Origin: Candidatus Obscuribacterales bacterium
GTDB taxonomy: Bacteria > Cyanobacteriota > Vampirovibrionia > Obscuribacterales > Obscuribacteraceae
DNA length: 61,666 bases
Reading direction: 5' to 3'
Assembly (NCBI GenBank): GCA_019747875.1
Contig: JAIEQI010000016.1
Location: 1 to 61,666 of the forward strand
Positions within the stretch are counted from its first letter, which is position 1. Each line of letters opens with the position of its first letter. The position numbers were made by a program, and so were the translations under genes. Shown here in pieces: positions 1-9,124 of this stretch. The notes beneath the pieces are model-generated. The model was given only the letters and a program-made list of their open reading frames with translations, did no database searches and was not told the origin of the DNA.

Positions 1-347
1 ATCGCCTTGCTGACGCTCGGTTTCCGTTCCAGCTTGAACTTGCTGATCGCCTTGCTGACGCTCGGTTTCCGTTCCAGCTTGAACTTGCTGATCGCCTTGC
101 TGACGCTCGGTTTCCGTTCCAGCTTGAACTTGCTGATCGCCTTGCTGACGCTCGGTTTCCGTTCCAGCTTGAACTTGCTGATCGCCTTGCTGACGCTCGG
201 TTTCCGTTCCAGCTTGAACTTGCTGATCGCCTTGCTGACGCTCGGTTTCCGTTCCAGCTTGAACTTGCTGATCGCCTTGCTGACGCTCGGTTTCCGTTCC
301 AGCTTGAACTTGCTGATCGCCTTGCTGACGCTCGGTTTCCGTTCCAG
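1..347. repeat. 45-bp perfect tandem repeat, nearly 8 copies
   Basis: Units start at 1, 46, 91, 136, 181, 226, 271 and 316. The first seven are identical at every base; the eighth diverges after about 32 bases. The period is a multiple of three, so copy-number change would keep the overlapping minus-strand gene in frame. The array runs off the left edge, so the true copy number is unknown. Confidence 0.95.
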
Positions 348-735
348 ATTGAGCTCGCTTCTCGGTATTATCGGAACGTTGTTGGTCGCTCGATTGAGCT
401 GGATTTGCGTTTGATTGGTCGCTTGTAGATTTGGCAGTAGACTCAGAACTGGATTCTTTTGCGCGATCCTCTATCGTGAGACCGGGCAGATGCTCAGAAG
501 CGCTATCTTGGCGTTGTCCCTGCGAATCCGCAGCCGTTCCAGACCCGCTATTGCTTCTCGTCGAGGTGTTTTCGAATTCTCTTACAGCTTCATTGGAAAG
601 ATTGGTTCTGGCATCGGCGCTTTCAGCGGCATCGCGCGTGGCGGCATCACCCGTATCGGCGCGTTCAACATTGTCTCGACCAGAGTTGTCGGGACTCTGT
701 TTAATATTCGAATCGGAGTCAGCGTCACCAGCCAT
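1..735 (-). CDS. Partial low-complexity protein with 15-residue tandem repeats, open at the left edge
   Basis: The minus strand is open for 245 codons from an ATG at 735 to the window edge, with no stop in view. The start reads MAGDADSDSNIKQ. The first ~125 residues are hydrophilic and rich in Ser, Asp, Asn, Arg, Ala and Gln, so they are probably disordered. The rest is a perfect tandem repeat of a 15-residue unit containing AGTETERQQGD. The ATG follows GGGACGG by 8 bases, a weak ribosome site. Composition resembles the disordered N-terminus of the peptidase at 5277. Frames on the other strand also stay open because the 45-base unit has no stops, but they translate to an unlikely Leu-rich peptide. 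No family is recognised, and any functional domain would lie beyond the edge. Confidence 0.6.
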   Translation of the reverse strand, partial: MAGDADSDSNIKQSPDNSGRDNVERADTGDAATRDAAESADARTNLSNEAVREFENTSTRSNSGSGTAADSQGQRQDSASEHLPGLTIEDRAKESSSESTAKSTSDQSNANPAQSSDQQRSDNTEKRAQSGTETERQQGDQQVQAGTETERQQGDQQVQAGTETERQQGDQQVQAGTETERQQGDQQVQAGTETERQQGDQQVQAGTETERQQGDQQVQAGTETERQQGDQQVQAGTETERQQGD

Positions 736-1266
736 GACACGAACCGTCCCATTTAGTAAAGTCTGCAACCAATCTACAACTGTACTTTACGTAGATCTTG
801 TGAAAAAGCTGGGGAATGGACTGAACAATTCTGCAGAAATGCTCTGTTGTTTTTGCCACCGAGTAATCAGCGCCAAAAAGTGGCGAAAGCCTACTGACAC
901 AATCGATTTGCGAAATCATCATCAACTCACAAATAATATTAATTCGGCGGCAGAGTTCAACTCACGAGCAAATTAATGTTCGTGGACCGAGCTGGCACTC
1001 CCCGTCATTGATGCGGGGAGTCCAAGTTTCAGCCCGAAATATAAGCGGCTTCATCATAAAACCATGCGGGCTGTGAGACTGACGTGAGGACTGTTGAAAA
1101 AAACAGCTGAATTCTGAGGAACAGAACTTTTACCACCAGAAAAGCGCACTTAGTGATCTGCACAAAAACACAGCCTACTGATCCAACAAACCTTCAGTTG
1201 ATTTCTGTCAAAATCCGCCGCGACTTAAGCCATCGCATCGAACTTCCAACGATAAACGTGCGAATA
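736..1266. other. Intergenic region with one hairpin
   Basis: About 530 bases without a convincing gene. It contains a perfect 8-bp inverted repeat, ACTCCCCG/CGGGGAGT, at 997-1004 and 1014-1021 with a 9-base loop. No T-run follows on either strand, so it is not a standard intrinsic terminator. The region should hold the promoter of the minus-strand repeat protein, but I could not assign one. Confidence 0.5.
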
Positions 1267-1629
1267 CTACTGCCCCGAAGACGGAGCTGAGGATTCTGAT
1301 GATGCACCAGGTTCGATATTGGTTTTTTCTGATACTTCGTTAAGTAAACCCGGTCCGAATGCAGGCACTAAACAGAAGAAACCCATCGAAGCAATTGCTG
1401 CCAAACAAAGAACGGTCTTTATCGCCTTGTGCCAGTTAAAATGGCTTGCTGCTGCAAGAAGCGAGCACCACAAGCTATTGGAAATGAGAGCACCGACAAG
1501 CAGCACACGTGAATTAGGATTATTCAAAAATGGTGCAATGTATGCCGGAGAGATCACCCATGCAAGTGCTATTAGCACAATGGGCGTGACCCAAAAAACA
1601 ATAGCTGAAATAACAAGGGGTCCCTTCAT
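1267..1629 (-). CDS. Small three-helix membrane protein of unknown function
   Basis: 120 residues with three hydrophobic segments, at about residues 4-26, 40-60 and 68-90, followed by a polar Ser/Pro/Glu-rich tail of about 30 residues. The second segment contains a short Cys/Ala-rich stretch. This is typical of a small inner-membrane protein with a soluble C-terminal tail. I recognise no family. It lies downstream of the aldo/keto reductase on the same strand with a 92-base gap, so co-transcription is possible but not evident. The start is preceded only by a weak purine stretch (AGAAAGACGAA). Confidence 0.65.
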   Translation of the reverse strand: MKGPLVISAIVFWVTPIVLIALAWVISPAYIAPFLNNPNSRVLLVGALISNSLWCSLLAAASHFNWHKAIKTVLCLAAIASMGFFCLVPAFGPGLLNEVSEKTNIEPGASSESSAPSSGQ

Positions 1630-1721
1630 CTATTTCGTCTTTCTGCTGACAAGAACAACGGGAGTATTTTAGCAGATTTTTGATGACGTGGTCTTCAGTA
1701 TTAGACACGATGTCATTAGAA

Positions 1722-2570
1722 TCAAAGCATTGCCAGCGGCTGGTCCTTTCGCGGAACAGGGAAGGCTTCATCGATTCTATCGATATCCTCCTTTTCAAGA
1801 GAAATGCTTCCAGCCTTCGCGTTCTCAGTTGTGTGATCAACTTGAGCAGCCTTGGGAATGGCAAATAGGATGTCTAACCTAACAAGAAACGCCAGCATTA
1901 TCTGAGCTGGACTTGCATTGTGCTTCTTAGCGATATCGTGGAGAACGGCACCAGATTTGGTGCCAGGCTGCGGAATTGACCTCCGCCCAAAGGGTGTATA
2001 ACCCACAACCGCAATATTTTTCTCAATACAATACGGAATCAGGTTGCGGTCAATTCCCCTTTCGTACAGGTTGTATAAGACCTGATTGCAAACGATCGGA
2101 TACTTATTCAGGTATATAGAAGCTTCCTGCAGATCATCGACATCAAAATTGCTGACACCCAAAGAACGAATTTTTCCATCGTCTACTAATTGTTCAAGGG
2201 CTCCCATCGTCTCTGAAAGGTCAAAACTGCCTCGCCAGTGAAGCAAATAGCAATCAAGGAAATCTATGCCCAAACGACGCAAAGACTTCTCACATGCTTT
2301 TATCGTTCCGTTATAAGAAGCGTTGGATGGCAGAACTTTGCTCACAATAAAAAGACTGTCCCGGTTCAATCCCTTGATGGCATCGCTGATTATCAGTTCC
2401 GAGTCGCCATACATTTCTGCAGTATCGATATGCGTCATTCCGAGATCGATTCCAGCCCGAAGAGCTAATTTCGCATTCTCAATAGCTTGCTTTGAACCGG
2501 GAAACTGCCAGCTCCCCTGTCCAATCACAGGAACCTTTACCGCGAGACTTCCAAATGGATGCTTCTTCAT
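1722..2570 (-). CDS. Aldo/keto reductase
   Basis: 282 residues from the ATG at 2570, which has GAGGT five bases upstream. A longer frame to 2657 exists, but its extra 29 residues look non-coding. The fold is an NADPH-dependent (beta/alpha)8 reductase. The catalytic tetrad of the family is visible as Asp49 and Tyr54 (HIDTAEMY), Lys78 (IVSKV) and His111 (LLHW). The segment VGYTPFGRR and the later IPKAA segment match the cofactor-binding C-terminal half. The length is normal for the family. It probably reduces small aldehydes or ketones in the cytoplasm; the substrate cannot be told from sequence. The next gene upstream is the GH20 enzyme, 178 bases away. Confidence 0.93.
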   Translation of the reverse strand: MKKHPFGSLAVKVPVIGQGSWQFPGSKQAIENAKLALRAGIDLGMTHIDTAEMYGDSELIISDAIKGLNRDSLFIVSKVLPSNASYNGTIKACEKSLRRLGIDFLDCYLLHWRGSFDLSETMGALEQLVDDGKIRSLGVSNFDVDDLQEASIYLNKYPIVCNQVLYNLYERGIDRNLIPYCIEKNIAVVGYTPFGRRSIPQPGTKSGAVLHDIAKKHNASPAQIMLAFLVRLDILFAIPKAAQVDHTTENAKAGSISLEKEDIDRIDEAFPVPRKDQPLAML

Positions 2571-2748
2571 TGCTACCTCATATTCAGTATGTATATTCTT
2601 CCAGATCCATACTAAGAAAGATGCAGCTAAGTATGAAGATTCTCTATTGGCTGTCAATGTATCGTGTAGTGTCTGCCATGCGTAGCTCGGAGCAGAGCCT
2701 CCCTTCGAAGATTCGCAGTATGGCTTGCGGTCGTTGCGTCCGCTTGAG

Positions 2749-4974
2749 CTACCTGGTCGCGCTGCCGATTAGCATCCGAACAATTGGTTGAAGAACCACG
2801 ATCAGATCTGCCGGTGGCTGTTTTTTCGAACTAACAGATCCAAAATCTTTCGTCGCCTCATCGTACGCATCTTGCTGAGCAAGCAAGGTATCGACTTTCG
2901 CAAGCCACTCTTTAGATGGTTTAGTTCCTTTCGCGATCATGTCTAGTAACTCCAGAGAGTAAGCGCTTAGATCACGAACATCTTGCGATCGAGGCAACGC
3001 AGCAGTCATGATCGCATTGCCTTTGGCGATCTTCTCAAATTCTGCATGATTATCGCGCCAGAGAGTAAGTTGAGATTCGATGGTCTGACGCAATACAGCA
3101 TCCTTCGCACCACCGTTCAAGTAGCTCTTAAGGTCCAGCTCCAATTGCTTAGCAACAAGAGCATCCGGTGGTGCTATGTCAGCTAACTCGTTAAACTGTT
3201 GGATGGGTTTAGTGATCTTCCAATTCGACTGCAGTGGTTTGAAGTGCCCCCAATTTGGTGACGGACGCACCGCAGTCAGAAAAGTTGCAAGCACAGCAGT
3301 CCGCGAAGGAGCCACCCTGGCAGTCATTCGATCAATATTCGCATGATGCTGTAAGCCCAGTATCCCTAAGAAGTTGTCCATCACGATCAAGCGACGATAC
3401 ATGTCATCAACATCCTTGACATTTGATGGCGACCAGTATCGTTCCGCGACAGCTGCACTGCGCGGCCAGTCACGGGAATCGATCATTTCGTCGGTTGCAA
3501 TTTCGCCCCACATGCACGCTTCACCGCCCAGGAATTTCGCCTTCTGCTCCTCAGTAAGGACGATCTTTTCCGTTTTGCCACCTTCGACCACCGCTTGTTC
3601 CACACCAGTTTTCTCAGTGGGATCAACTAGATAGTGCTTATCTGAAGGAGTGAGCATATCGAGATAATACCCATTAGATACGATCAGCGGATAGCCTCCC
3701 TGTGCTGTTTTTGCAGTCATATCAAAACTGCGCCAACTTTGAACCATCACATCACCCTGCAGTTTAGGATTGAGAATTTCATCCCAACCAATCATTATCT
3801 TGCCGCGATCATCAAGCATCTTCTTAAATCGATTGGTGAAATACGCTTGCAGTTCAACTTTATCCTTGAAGCCCTTCTCCTTCATGAAGGCTTTGATGTT
3901 AGCGTTCGCCATCCAGCTCTCGCCGCCGACCTCATCACCACCCATGTGGTAATAAGCATCAGGAAACAACTTCGTCATCTCATCGAGAAATCCTTCTAGA
4001 AATTTGTATGTTGTCTCTCTGGTCGGATCCAAAATCCCATCAGGCTCCTTCTCAGTTGGCGTGCCGAGCTCCGGATAAGCCTTAACTTCGCTTCCTGAGT
4101 GGCCAGGCATATCAAATTCGGGAAGTATTCTGACCCCACGATCCGCGGCGTAATTAATCACATCCTTCATTTCCGCCTGCGTATAGAACTCACCATTGGC
4201 AGTTTCCTGCAATTTCGGAAAAGCTTTGCTCTCCAACCTGAATCCTTCGTAATCGCTTAAGTGCAAATGAAGAACATTCATTTTCACGGCTTCCATTGCA
4301 TCAATCTGGCGCTTAATTGTATCGACGCTTACAAAATGTCGTGCCGGATCGAGCAGCAATCCGCGCCAAGGATAGCGCGGCTGATCATCAATACGCGCCC
4401 CTGCAAACTGAAATCCTTTCGGTCCATACTCCACTAACTGAAGTAAGGTAGCCAGCCCGCGCAGAACTCCAGTTTGTCCATCCGCTTTAAGCAAGACGCC
4501 TTTGCTGTCGACATTCAACGTGTAATGTTCTTTCGCCTTGAGAAATCCTGTGCCTGGATCATTTGCCGCACACTCTATGGTGAGAGTCAAACTTGGCAAA
4601 CTATCATCAGGCATCAAGCCAGTTCTCTTTCTAAGCGATGAAAGAAACCTACTGCCAGACTTCTGAATCATTTCGTCAATGAAACCGCTATAGGCAATTC
4701 TTACTCCACCTAGAATGGGGAGGGATTCACCATTGGCTTCGACCGAGACTGGCTTCGGCATTAGATTATGCACAGCCGATACTGGCAAGTAGGAGCTCTG
4801 GGATTCGGCCGCATCCACATCGAGGAAGGCCAATTTGCCTCCATCCTGCGCACACAGCTTGCTGTCCATTTTCCCGGCAATTGCTTGTTGTTCGTTGCTT
4901 TCTGCAGCGAAAGCAACGAACACGGATTGCAACGCGAGGGACGCAAGGAGGACAAAGTAGGCTAACTTATTCAT
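2749..4974 (-). CDS. Secreted GH20 beta-N-acetylhexosaminidase
   Basis: 741 residues from the ATG at 4974; the 10-codon-longer frame to 5004 would spoil the signal peptide. The N-terminus is a Sec signal (MNKLAYFVLLASLALQSVFV, then AFAAES). A GH20b-like domain spans about residues 70-190, then the GH20 barrel begins with YPWRGLLLDPARHF. The catalytic Asp-Glu pair lies in HMGGDEVGGESW at about residue 347. The family removes terminal GlcNAc or GalNAc from chitin oligomers, muropeptides or glycans by substrate-assisted catalysis. A helical extension of about 200 residues follows the barrel. It probably acts in the periplasm or outside the cell. The M15-type peptidase gene diverges from it across about 300 bases, so both may serve wall or polymer turnover. 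Confidence 0.93.
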   Translation of the reverse strand: MNKLAYFVLLASLALQSVFVAFAAESNEQQAIAGKMDSKLCAQDGGKLAFLDVDAAESQSSYLPVSAVHNLMPKPVSVEANGESLPILGGVRIAYSGFIDEMIQKSGSRFLSSLRKRTGLMPDDSLPSLTLTIECAANDPGTGFLKAKEHYTLNVDSKGVLLKADGQTGVLRGLATLLQLVEYGPKGFQFAGARIDDQPRYPWRGLLLDPARHFVSVDTIKRQIDAMEAVKMNVLHLHLSDYEGFRLESKAFPKLQETANGEFYTQAEMKDVINYAADRGVRILPEFDMPGHSGSEVKAYPELGTPTEKEPDGILDPTRETTYKFLEGFLDEMTKLFPDAYYHMGGDEVGGESWMANANIKAFMKEKGFKDKVELQAYFTNRFKKMLDDRGKIMIGWDEILNPKLQGDVMVQSWRSFDMTAKTAQGGYPLIVSNGYYLDMLTPSDKHYLVDPTEKTGVEQAVVEGGKTEKIVLTEEQKAKFLGGEACMWGEIATDEMIDSRDWPRSAAVAERYWSPSNVKDVDDMYRRLIVMDNFLGILGLQHHANIDRMTARVAPSRTAVLATFLTAVRPSPNWGHFKPLQSNWKITKPIQQFNELADIAPPDALVAKQLELDLKSYLNGGAKDAVLRQTIESQLTLWRDNHAEFEKIAKGNAIMTAALPRSQDVRDLSAYSLELLDMIAKGTKPSKEWLAKVDTLLAQQDAYDEATKDFGSVSSKKQPPADLIVVLQPIVRMLIGSATR

Positions 4975-5276
4975 GGCACGCTCAATATGGAAAGGAGATG
5001 CCATTTTACTTTAGTGGCCCAAATCCTTCTGCCGTTTTGCTTGTAGGAATTAGCAGTTCTCCACTGTTGTTCTTCACTGCAGATCAATGGCGAGCGCCCC
5101 TCTCCAGATAAACCTGAAATGCTTCCAATGAAAATTGTCCGAAAATGCCGTCTGCATACGAGTTATCACCATTGTTGAAAAGGCGCTCGAATGTTGAAAT
5201 AGTTATCCATCGTCTGGGGCGGTTCTCTTGAATCGAGGTGGCTGTAAATCTTTTGAGCTCCTATAGGGGATAGATT

Positions 5277-6443
5277 GTGAGCACGGAAAAACTAGACGAG
5301 AAAGATAACAAGGTGGACTCGAAGTCGACAGACAGGGCCGAGTCAAACGCGAAAGATTCAACTGAAGTAGCAGAGCGATCACTGGCTGAGGTGCGCGCTC
5401 AGCAAGAGAAGAGCGGCGCCGGGTCGACACCAAATTCGGATGCGAACCAAGCGCCAAGCGAGGCAGGGAAGAAACTGCAAGAGCAGGGTATTCTAGGCCA
5501 GCTCGATATCGTTGACGCTGTAGCCGATGCAAAACGACCGAGACCAGAACCGCGCACCGAAGCGGAAACCATCGAGGATGTGAACGACGATGACCACGTC
5601 AACGTCGGCAAGCCAATCACCTGGTCGAAAGCGACGCGTGATTTGTCACGACCAAAAGATGGCGAAGGCTACTATCAGGTCATGCAAGCAATCGGAGCTG
5701 AGTTGCTCGGTCGCCCGCTCAAAACCGATGAGACAATGCAATTGGTTGCTGCGGCGAAAGCATTGCAGGCGCATCGCGGAAAAGACCCAGAAACATTGAC
5801 GGGAAGCGATGAACTGCTACCGAAGAACCAGAATGAGCTTGTTGTTTTCATGAACAACTTCGGGAAAGATCGGCGCGGGCGATTGACGGACACACAGGTG
5901 AAAGAACTTCAGAAGGATGTCCATGAAGCTATTCTGACTCATCAAAGCACAGACCCGAAGGAAGTTATTTCATTTGAGCTCAAGCCGGTGAAGGACCAGA
6001 AAGTAGTCACAGACGTGGTCCCAAACGCCGTTTATATCGACAACTCACATATTGAAGGTGGACAAGGGCATCGCCGCAAAGAGAACTGCGAGACAGAAAC
6101 GCAACCTTATTGGCTCAGCAAAAATACGGCCGAGGCATTGATGCGGGCACAAAAATGCCTGGTGGAAAACGGCAAAGATCCGCTTGTTCTGCGCAATATG
6201 AACGGTGCCGGTCGGCGTGCTCTTGATCGCGAGCTGATTAAGAAATGCGCTCCCAATCAGCCTCACGCCAAGCGGCGCTCACAGCACGAATTTGGCATCT
6301 CAATAGATGTGGACAACTACGATAACCCGGATGTCCGAAAAGCCATTGAGCGGGAAGGATTCGTGCACAATGTGCCTGGCGATAGACCGCACTTCACATA
6401 CCTGCGCGGTCCCGGTGCCGCTCCCGAGCTGCAAAAGAAGTAA
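5277..6443 (+). CDS. M15-type (LAS) peptidase with a long disordered N-terminus
   Basis: 388 residues from a GTG start with AGGGGA six bases upstream. Residues 1-110 are acidic and Ser/Ala/Glu-rich with no signal peptide. The C-terminal ~120 residues carry the LAS metallopeptidase pattern: SQHEFGISIDVD gives zinc ligands His337 and Asp344, and DRPHFTY gives the third ligand His372 with Asp369 in the general-base region. The D-x-P-H-F form resembles the endolysin-like L-alanyl-D-glutamate branch more than VanY DD-carboxypeptidases. Residues 120-260 are helical and unrecognised. The likely role is cleavage of peptidoglycan stem peptides. The lack of a secretion signal is odd and suggests export by another route or an intracellular store. 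Confidence 0.8.
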   Translation: MSTEKLDEKDNKVDSKSTDRAESNAKDSTEVAERSLAEVRAQQEKSGAGSTPNSDANQAPSEAGKKLQEQGILGQLDIVDAVADAKRPRPEPRTEAETIEDVNDDDHVNVGKPITWSKATRDLSRPKDGEGYYQVMQAIGAELLGRPLKTDETMQLVAAAKALQAHRGKDPETLTGSDELLPKNQNELVVFMNNFGKDRRGRLTDTQVKELQKDVHEAILTHQSTDPKEVISFELKPVKDQKVVTDVVPNAVYIDNSHIEGGQGHRRKENCETETQPYWLSKNTAEALMRAQKCLVENGKDPLVLRNMNGAGRRALDRELIKKCAPNQPHAKRRSQHEFGISIDVDNYDNPDVRKAIEREGFVHNVPGDRPHFTYLRGPGAAPELQKK

Positions 6444-6512
6444 CTCACGCCAGAGAGGCGGAAAACCATCTGCAAATGAGCACTTCAAAGCTTCAGCAGT
6501 CAAGGGGCGCGG

Positions 6513-9038
6513 ATGACAGGAAATTGCTATCCCGGCATTTTCCTGTTGGCTCAAAGCCGCTGGCAGGGTAAATTAAGTCGTATGAGTACTACTGGCGGAT
6601 TTGAACCTTCTGATGGCTCCGTGCAAGCATCTGGCGCTGATTCAGCCGTTGCTGAGCAGGATCCACTCGTTGGCAAGGTAATCGGATCCAAGTACCAGAT
6701 ACTCAGTTTTCTAGGGAAAGGAGGCATGAGTGTCGTCTATAAGGCGAAACAGCATCCTATTAATAGGATTGTCGCCCTGAAAATGCTTTTGGCTCACCTG
6801 TCCAAGAATGAGGGGAGCGTAAAACGTTTTCTCCAGGAAGCAACCGCCGCCGGCCAACTCACCCACCCTAATGTGGTAAACGTCTTTGACTTTGGTTTGA
6901 CCGAAGACGGTCAACCGTATCTGGTTATGGATTTCGTGCAAGGGGAAAGCCTTGCCCAAATCATCGCAACCAGTGGTCCGATGCATTATCGAGAGGCGCT
7001 TCCGCTCTTCATTCAAATCTGTGACGGGCTAATAGTCGCTCACGAAAAGGGAGTGATACACAGGGATATAAAACCGAGCAACCTGGTAATTGAGGAGCGC
7101 CCAGATGGCAAATGTGCGCGCATTGTCGATTTTGGAATTGCAAAAATGCTCGATGCTGAGTCGCAGCAACTAACGAAAACAGGCGAGATCTTTGGAAGCC
7201 CCTTTTACATGAGCCCTGAGCAGTGCGAGGGTAGGCAGCTCGATAGCCGTTCAGACTTGTACTCATTGGGAATCGTTTTTTACGAGGTTCTCAGTGGAAT
7301 GGTTCCACTGGCTGGACAGTCATCGCTTGAAACGATGCGCCTCCATATGGAGCAAATGCCGGAAAGTTTTCAACGAAGCGCCCCGGCAAGCGACATCCCT
7401 CTGGCACTAGAGAATATTGTTTTCAAAATGATCGCCAAGTCCCGCGAGAAGCGCTATCCAAACGCGCGCGCGGTCAAAGCCGAACTCGAAACGCTTCTGG
7501 GCGGAGACAGTAATGCGCTTTCCGGAAATCTGGAATACGTGGGAAGAGAGATTTCGCGCAAATCGAAAACAATCACAACGGTCGCGACCGCTGGCGGTAT
7601 ATTGGCACTGCTGGCGGTGCTTTCACTTCTTTCATATCCACACGTTTGCGCAGCGATAGCCGATGATCAGTACAATATCGCTCAGACCGCATTGAAGCAG
7701 AATGATCTAAAAAAAGCCGAATCATGCTTGAAGACATCAATCGATCTTGGAAGGAACATACATAATGCCAAGATGGAGAGCCGTGGACTCGATTCGATTA
7801 TTTCGCTTTATCGTCGCGAAGGAAAGAGAGAGGCGCTTAGTTCCGCTCGCAAACGAAAGCAAGAGTTGATCAAAGCAGAACTAAGCACTTTGGGAATAAG
7901 TGACGAGTTCATCGACAACTATGTCAGCGCCCAGGTTCAGCCAGTCAAAGATTCCAGCACAATCGCGATGAGCAATTCTGCTGCCAAAGAAGCGGATGAA
8001 TCTTCCGCCGCCGCCAAGCACCAATCAGCGAAGGAAGAAGAAGCCAGTCTCGACAGCGCCGCCTCAAATGGAGCCGCAAAAAAGACCGTGCCCTCACTGA
8101 AGAATCAAAAGATGTCTCCGTCCAGTCGGCTAGTTCCAGCCGCCGCCACTCAAAGTGCTTCAGGCGTTCTGATGGCACCGCTGCCAAAAAATGCGCCATA
8201 TCTTGATTCCACCGACGCAGTCGCAGCATTACCCTCGCCACCACCACCTCCACCTATTTCAAGAGGTGAAGCTTCAACCGCCAAGAAGGTCGGAGTTAAA
8301 GACGTTCGAGAAGAACATATCGTGGTGTCCGGAGAGACGACGAAAGCACGCCGCCCAAACGGCAACAGGCTTAGTATTTTGGATTCGAGAACGCCGATAC
8401 AGGACTATCGCGCGCGCAAGAATGAACCGCCATCCCTTCAGGGAGGAGGGGGAGTTGATCAGGGCTCTTCAGTATTGAGCGGCGGTGGTTCTTCGGGCGG
8501 AAGCGGCTCTGCTGCTAAACCAGGGTTCGCTGGCAGTACAAATGGCACCATTGCGCCCGGTGTCGTCCTACCTTCGAACAAGCAAAAAGGATTTGGAGCA
8601 CGCATTCAAAATGCCATAGTTTCAATGACCGCAAGTCCAGATGCGCTTGAGCGCTTAGAGGTAATGTTGGATTATTGCATTGAACACAATTCCTATGAGC
8701 GAGCAGTAAACTGTGCCAACGCGGCAATCACCATGTACGGGATGCTGAAATACAATCCAGATGAAGAATTAGCTCAGCTATATGCCAGCAGAGCCTTCGC
8801 GCAGTTCAAACGCCACCGAATTCCAATGGCAAAAAATGACGCATGGGAAGCATTGCAAATTGTCGGTCCTGATGGTCAATCACAAGCAGGAGCAGAAGCA
8901 GAGACAGTTATTGCTATGATATTTGCCAAAAACGGCAAACAGAAAATCGCTATTGAGCGATATCAGCATGCACAGACTCGATTGGCGGATCCAAACAGTA
9001 GCCTGATCGTCCGTGAAGGGATTTCCGGACTGAATTGA
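6513..9038 (+). CDS. Transmembrane Ser/Thr protein kinase with C-terminal extracytoplasmic domain
   Basis: 841 residues from the ATG at 6513, which has AGGGG five bases upstream. An ATG at 6582 gives a more natural N-terminus but lacks a ribosome site, so the start is uncertain. The kinase domain covers about residues 57-325: Gly loop GKGGMS, Lys90 in ALKML, HRD at 183-185, DFG at 206-208, then SPEQ and DLYSLG. One membrane helix follows at about 352-375. The outer part is TPR-like helices, a Ser/Ala/Pro/Gly-rich linker of about 200 residues with a Pro run, and a final TPR-like block. This is a Hanks-type receptor kinase; the ligand is unknown. It lacks the N-terminal Cys ribbon of the kinases at 25770 and 27843. 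Confidence 0.93.
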   Translation: MTGNCYPGIFLLAQSRWQGKLSRMSTTGGFEPSDGSVQASGADSAVAEQDPLVGKVIGSKYQILSFLGKGGMSVVYKAKQHPINRIVALKMLLAHLSKNEGSVKRFLQEATAAGQLTHPNVVNVFDFGLTEDGQPYLVMDFVQGESLAQIIATSGPMHYREALPLFIQICDGLIVAHEKGVIHRDIKPSNLVIEERPDGKCARIVDFGIAKMLDAESQQLTKTGEIFGSPFYMSPEQCEGRQLDSRSDLYSLGIVFYEVLSGMVPLAGQSSLETMRLHMEQMPESFQRSAPASDIPLALENIVFKMIAKSREKRYPNARAVKAELETLLGGDSNALSGNLEYVGREISRKSKTITTVATAGGILALLAVLSLLSYPHVCAAIADDQYNIAQTALKQNDLKKAESCLKTSIDLGRNIHNAKMESRGLDSIISLYRREGKREALSSARKRKQELIKAELSTLGISDEFIDNYVSAQVQPVKDSSTIAMSNSAAKEADESSAAAKHQSAKEEEASLDSAASNGAAKKTVPSLKNQKMSPSSRLVPAAATQSASGVLMAPLPKNAPYLDSTDAVAALPSPPPPPPISRGEASTAKKVGVKDVREEHIVVSGETTKARRPNGNRLSILDSRTPIQDYRARKNEPPSLQGGGGVDQGSSVLSGGGSSGGSGSAAKPGFAGSTNGTIAPGVVLPSNKQKGFGARIQNAIVSMTASPDALERLEVMLDYCIEHNSYERAVNCANAAITMYGMLKYNPDEELAQLYASRAFAQFKRHRIPMAKNDAWEALQIVGPDGQSQAGAEAETVIAMIFAKNGKQKIAIERYQHAQTRLADPNSSLIVREGISGLN

Positions 9039-9124
9039 AAGATGAATCCTTCAATGAACTGTGTTGTTCACTAGCAACACGATAGGAACCGTGCGAAAAT
9101 TATCGTAGGAATCTTGAGGTAGCA

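Noticed and set aside
1..347. CRISPR array at the left edge
   Set aside because: The 45-base units are contiguous with no spacers, and no cas genes are present.
7..414. Plus-strand Leu/Phe-rich open frame over the left repeat
   Set aside because: It exists only because the 45-base unit lacks stops. The minus-strand frame is longer, starts at an ATG and gives a hydrophilic product like other genes here.
725..925. Minus-strand 66-residue frame ahead of the repeat protein
   Set aside because: It is Cys/His-rich, without a ribosome site, and overlaps the better start at 735 in another frame.
431..976. Plus-strand 181-residue frame
   Set aside because: It overlaps the coherent minus-strand frame for most of its length, has no ribosome site and no recognisable protein character.
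9061..9080. GTGTTG/CAACAC hairpin as terminator of the kinase at 6513
   Set aside because: Only 6 bp, an 8-base loop and no T-run.
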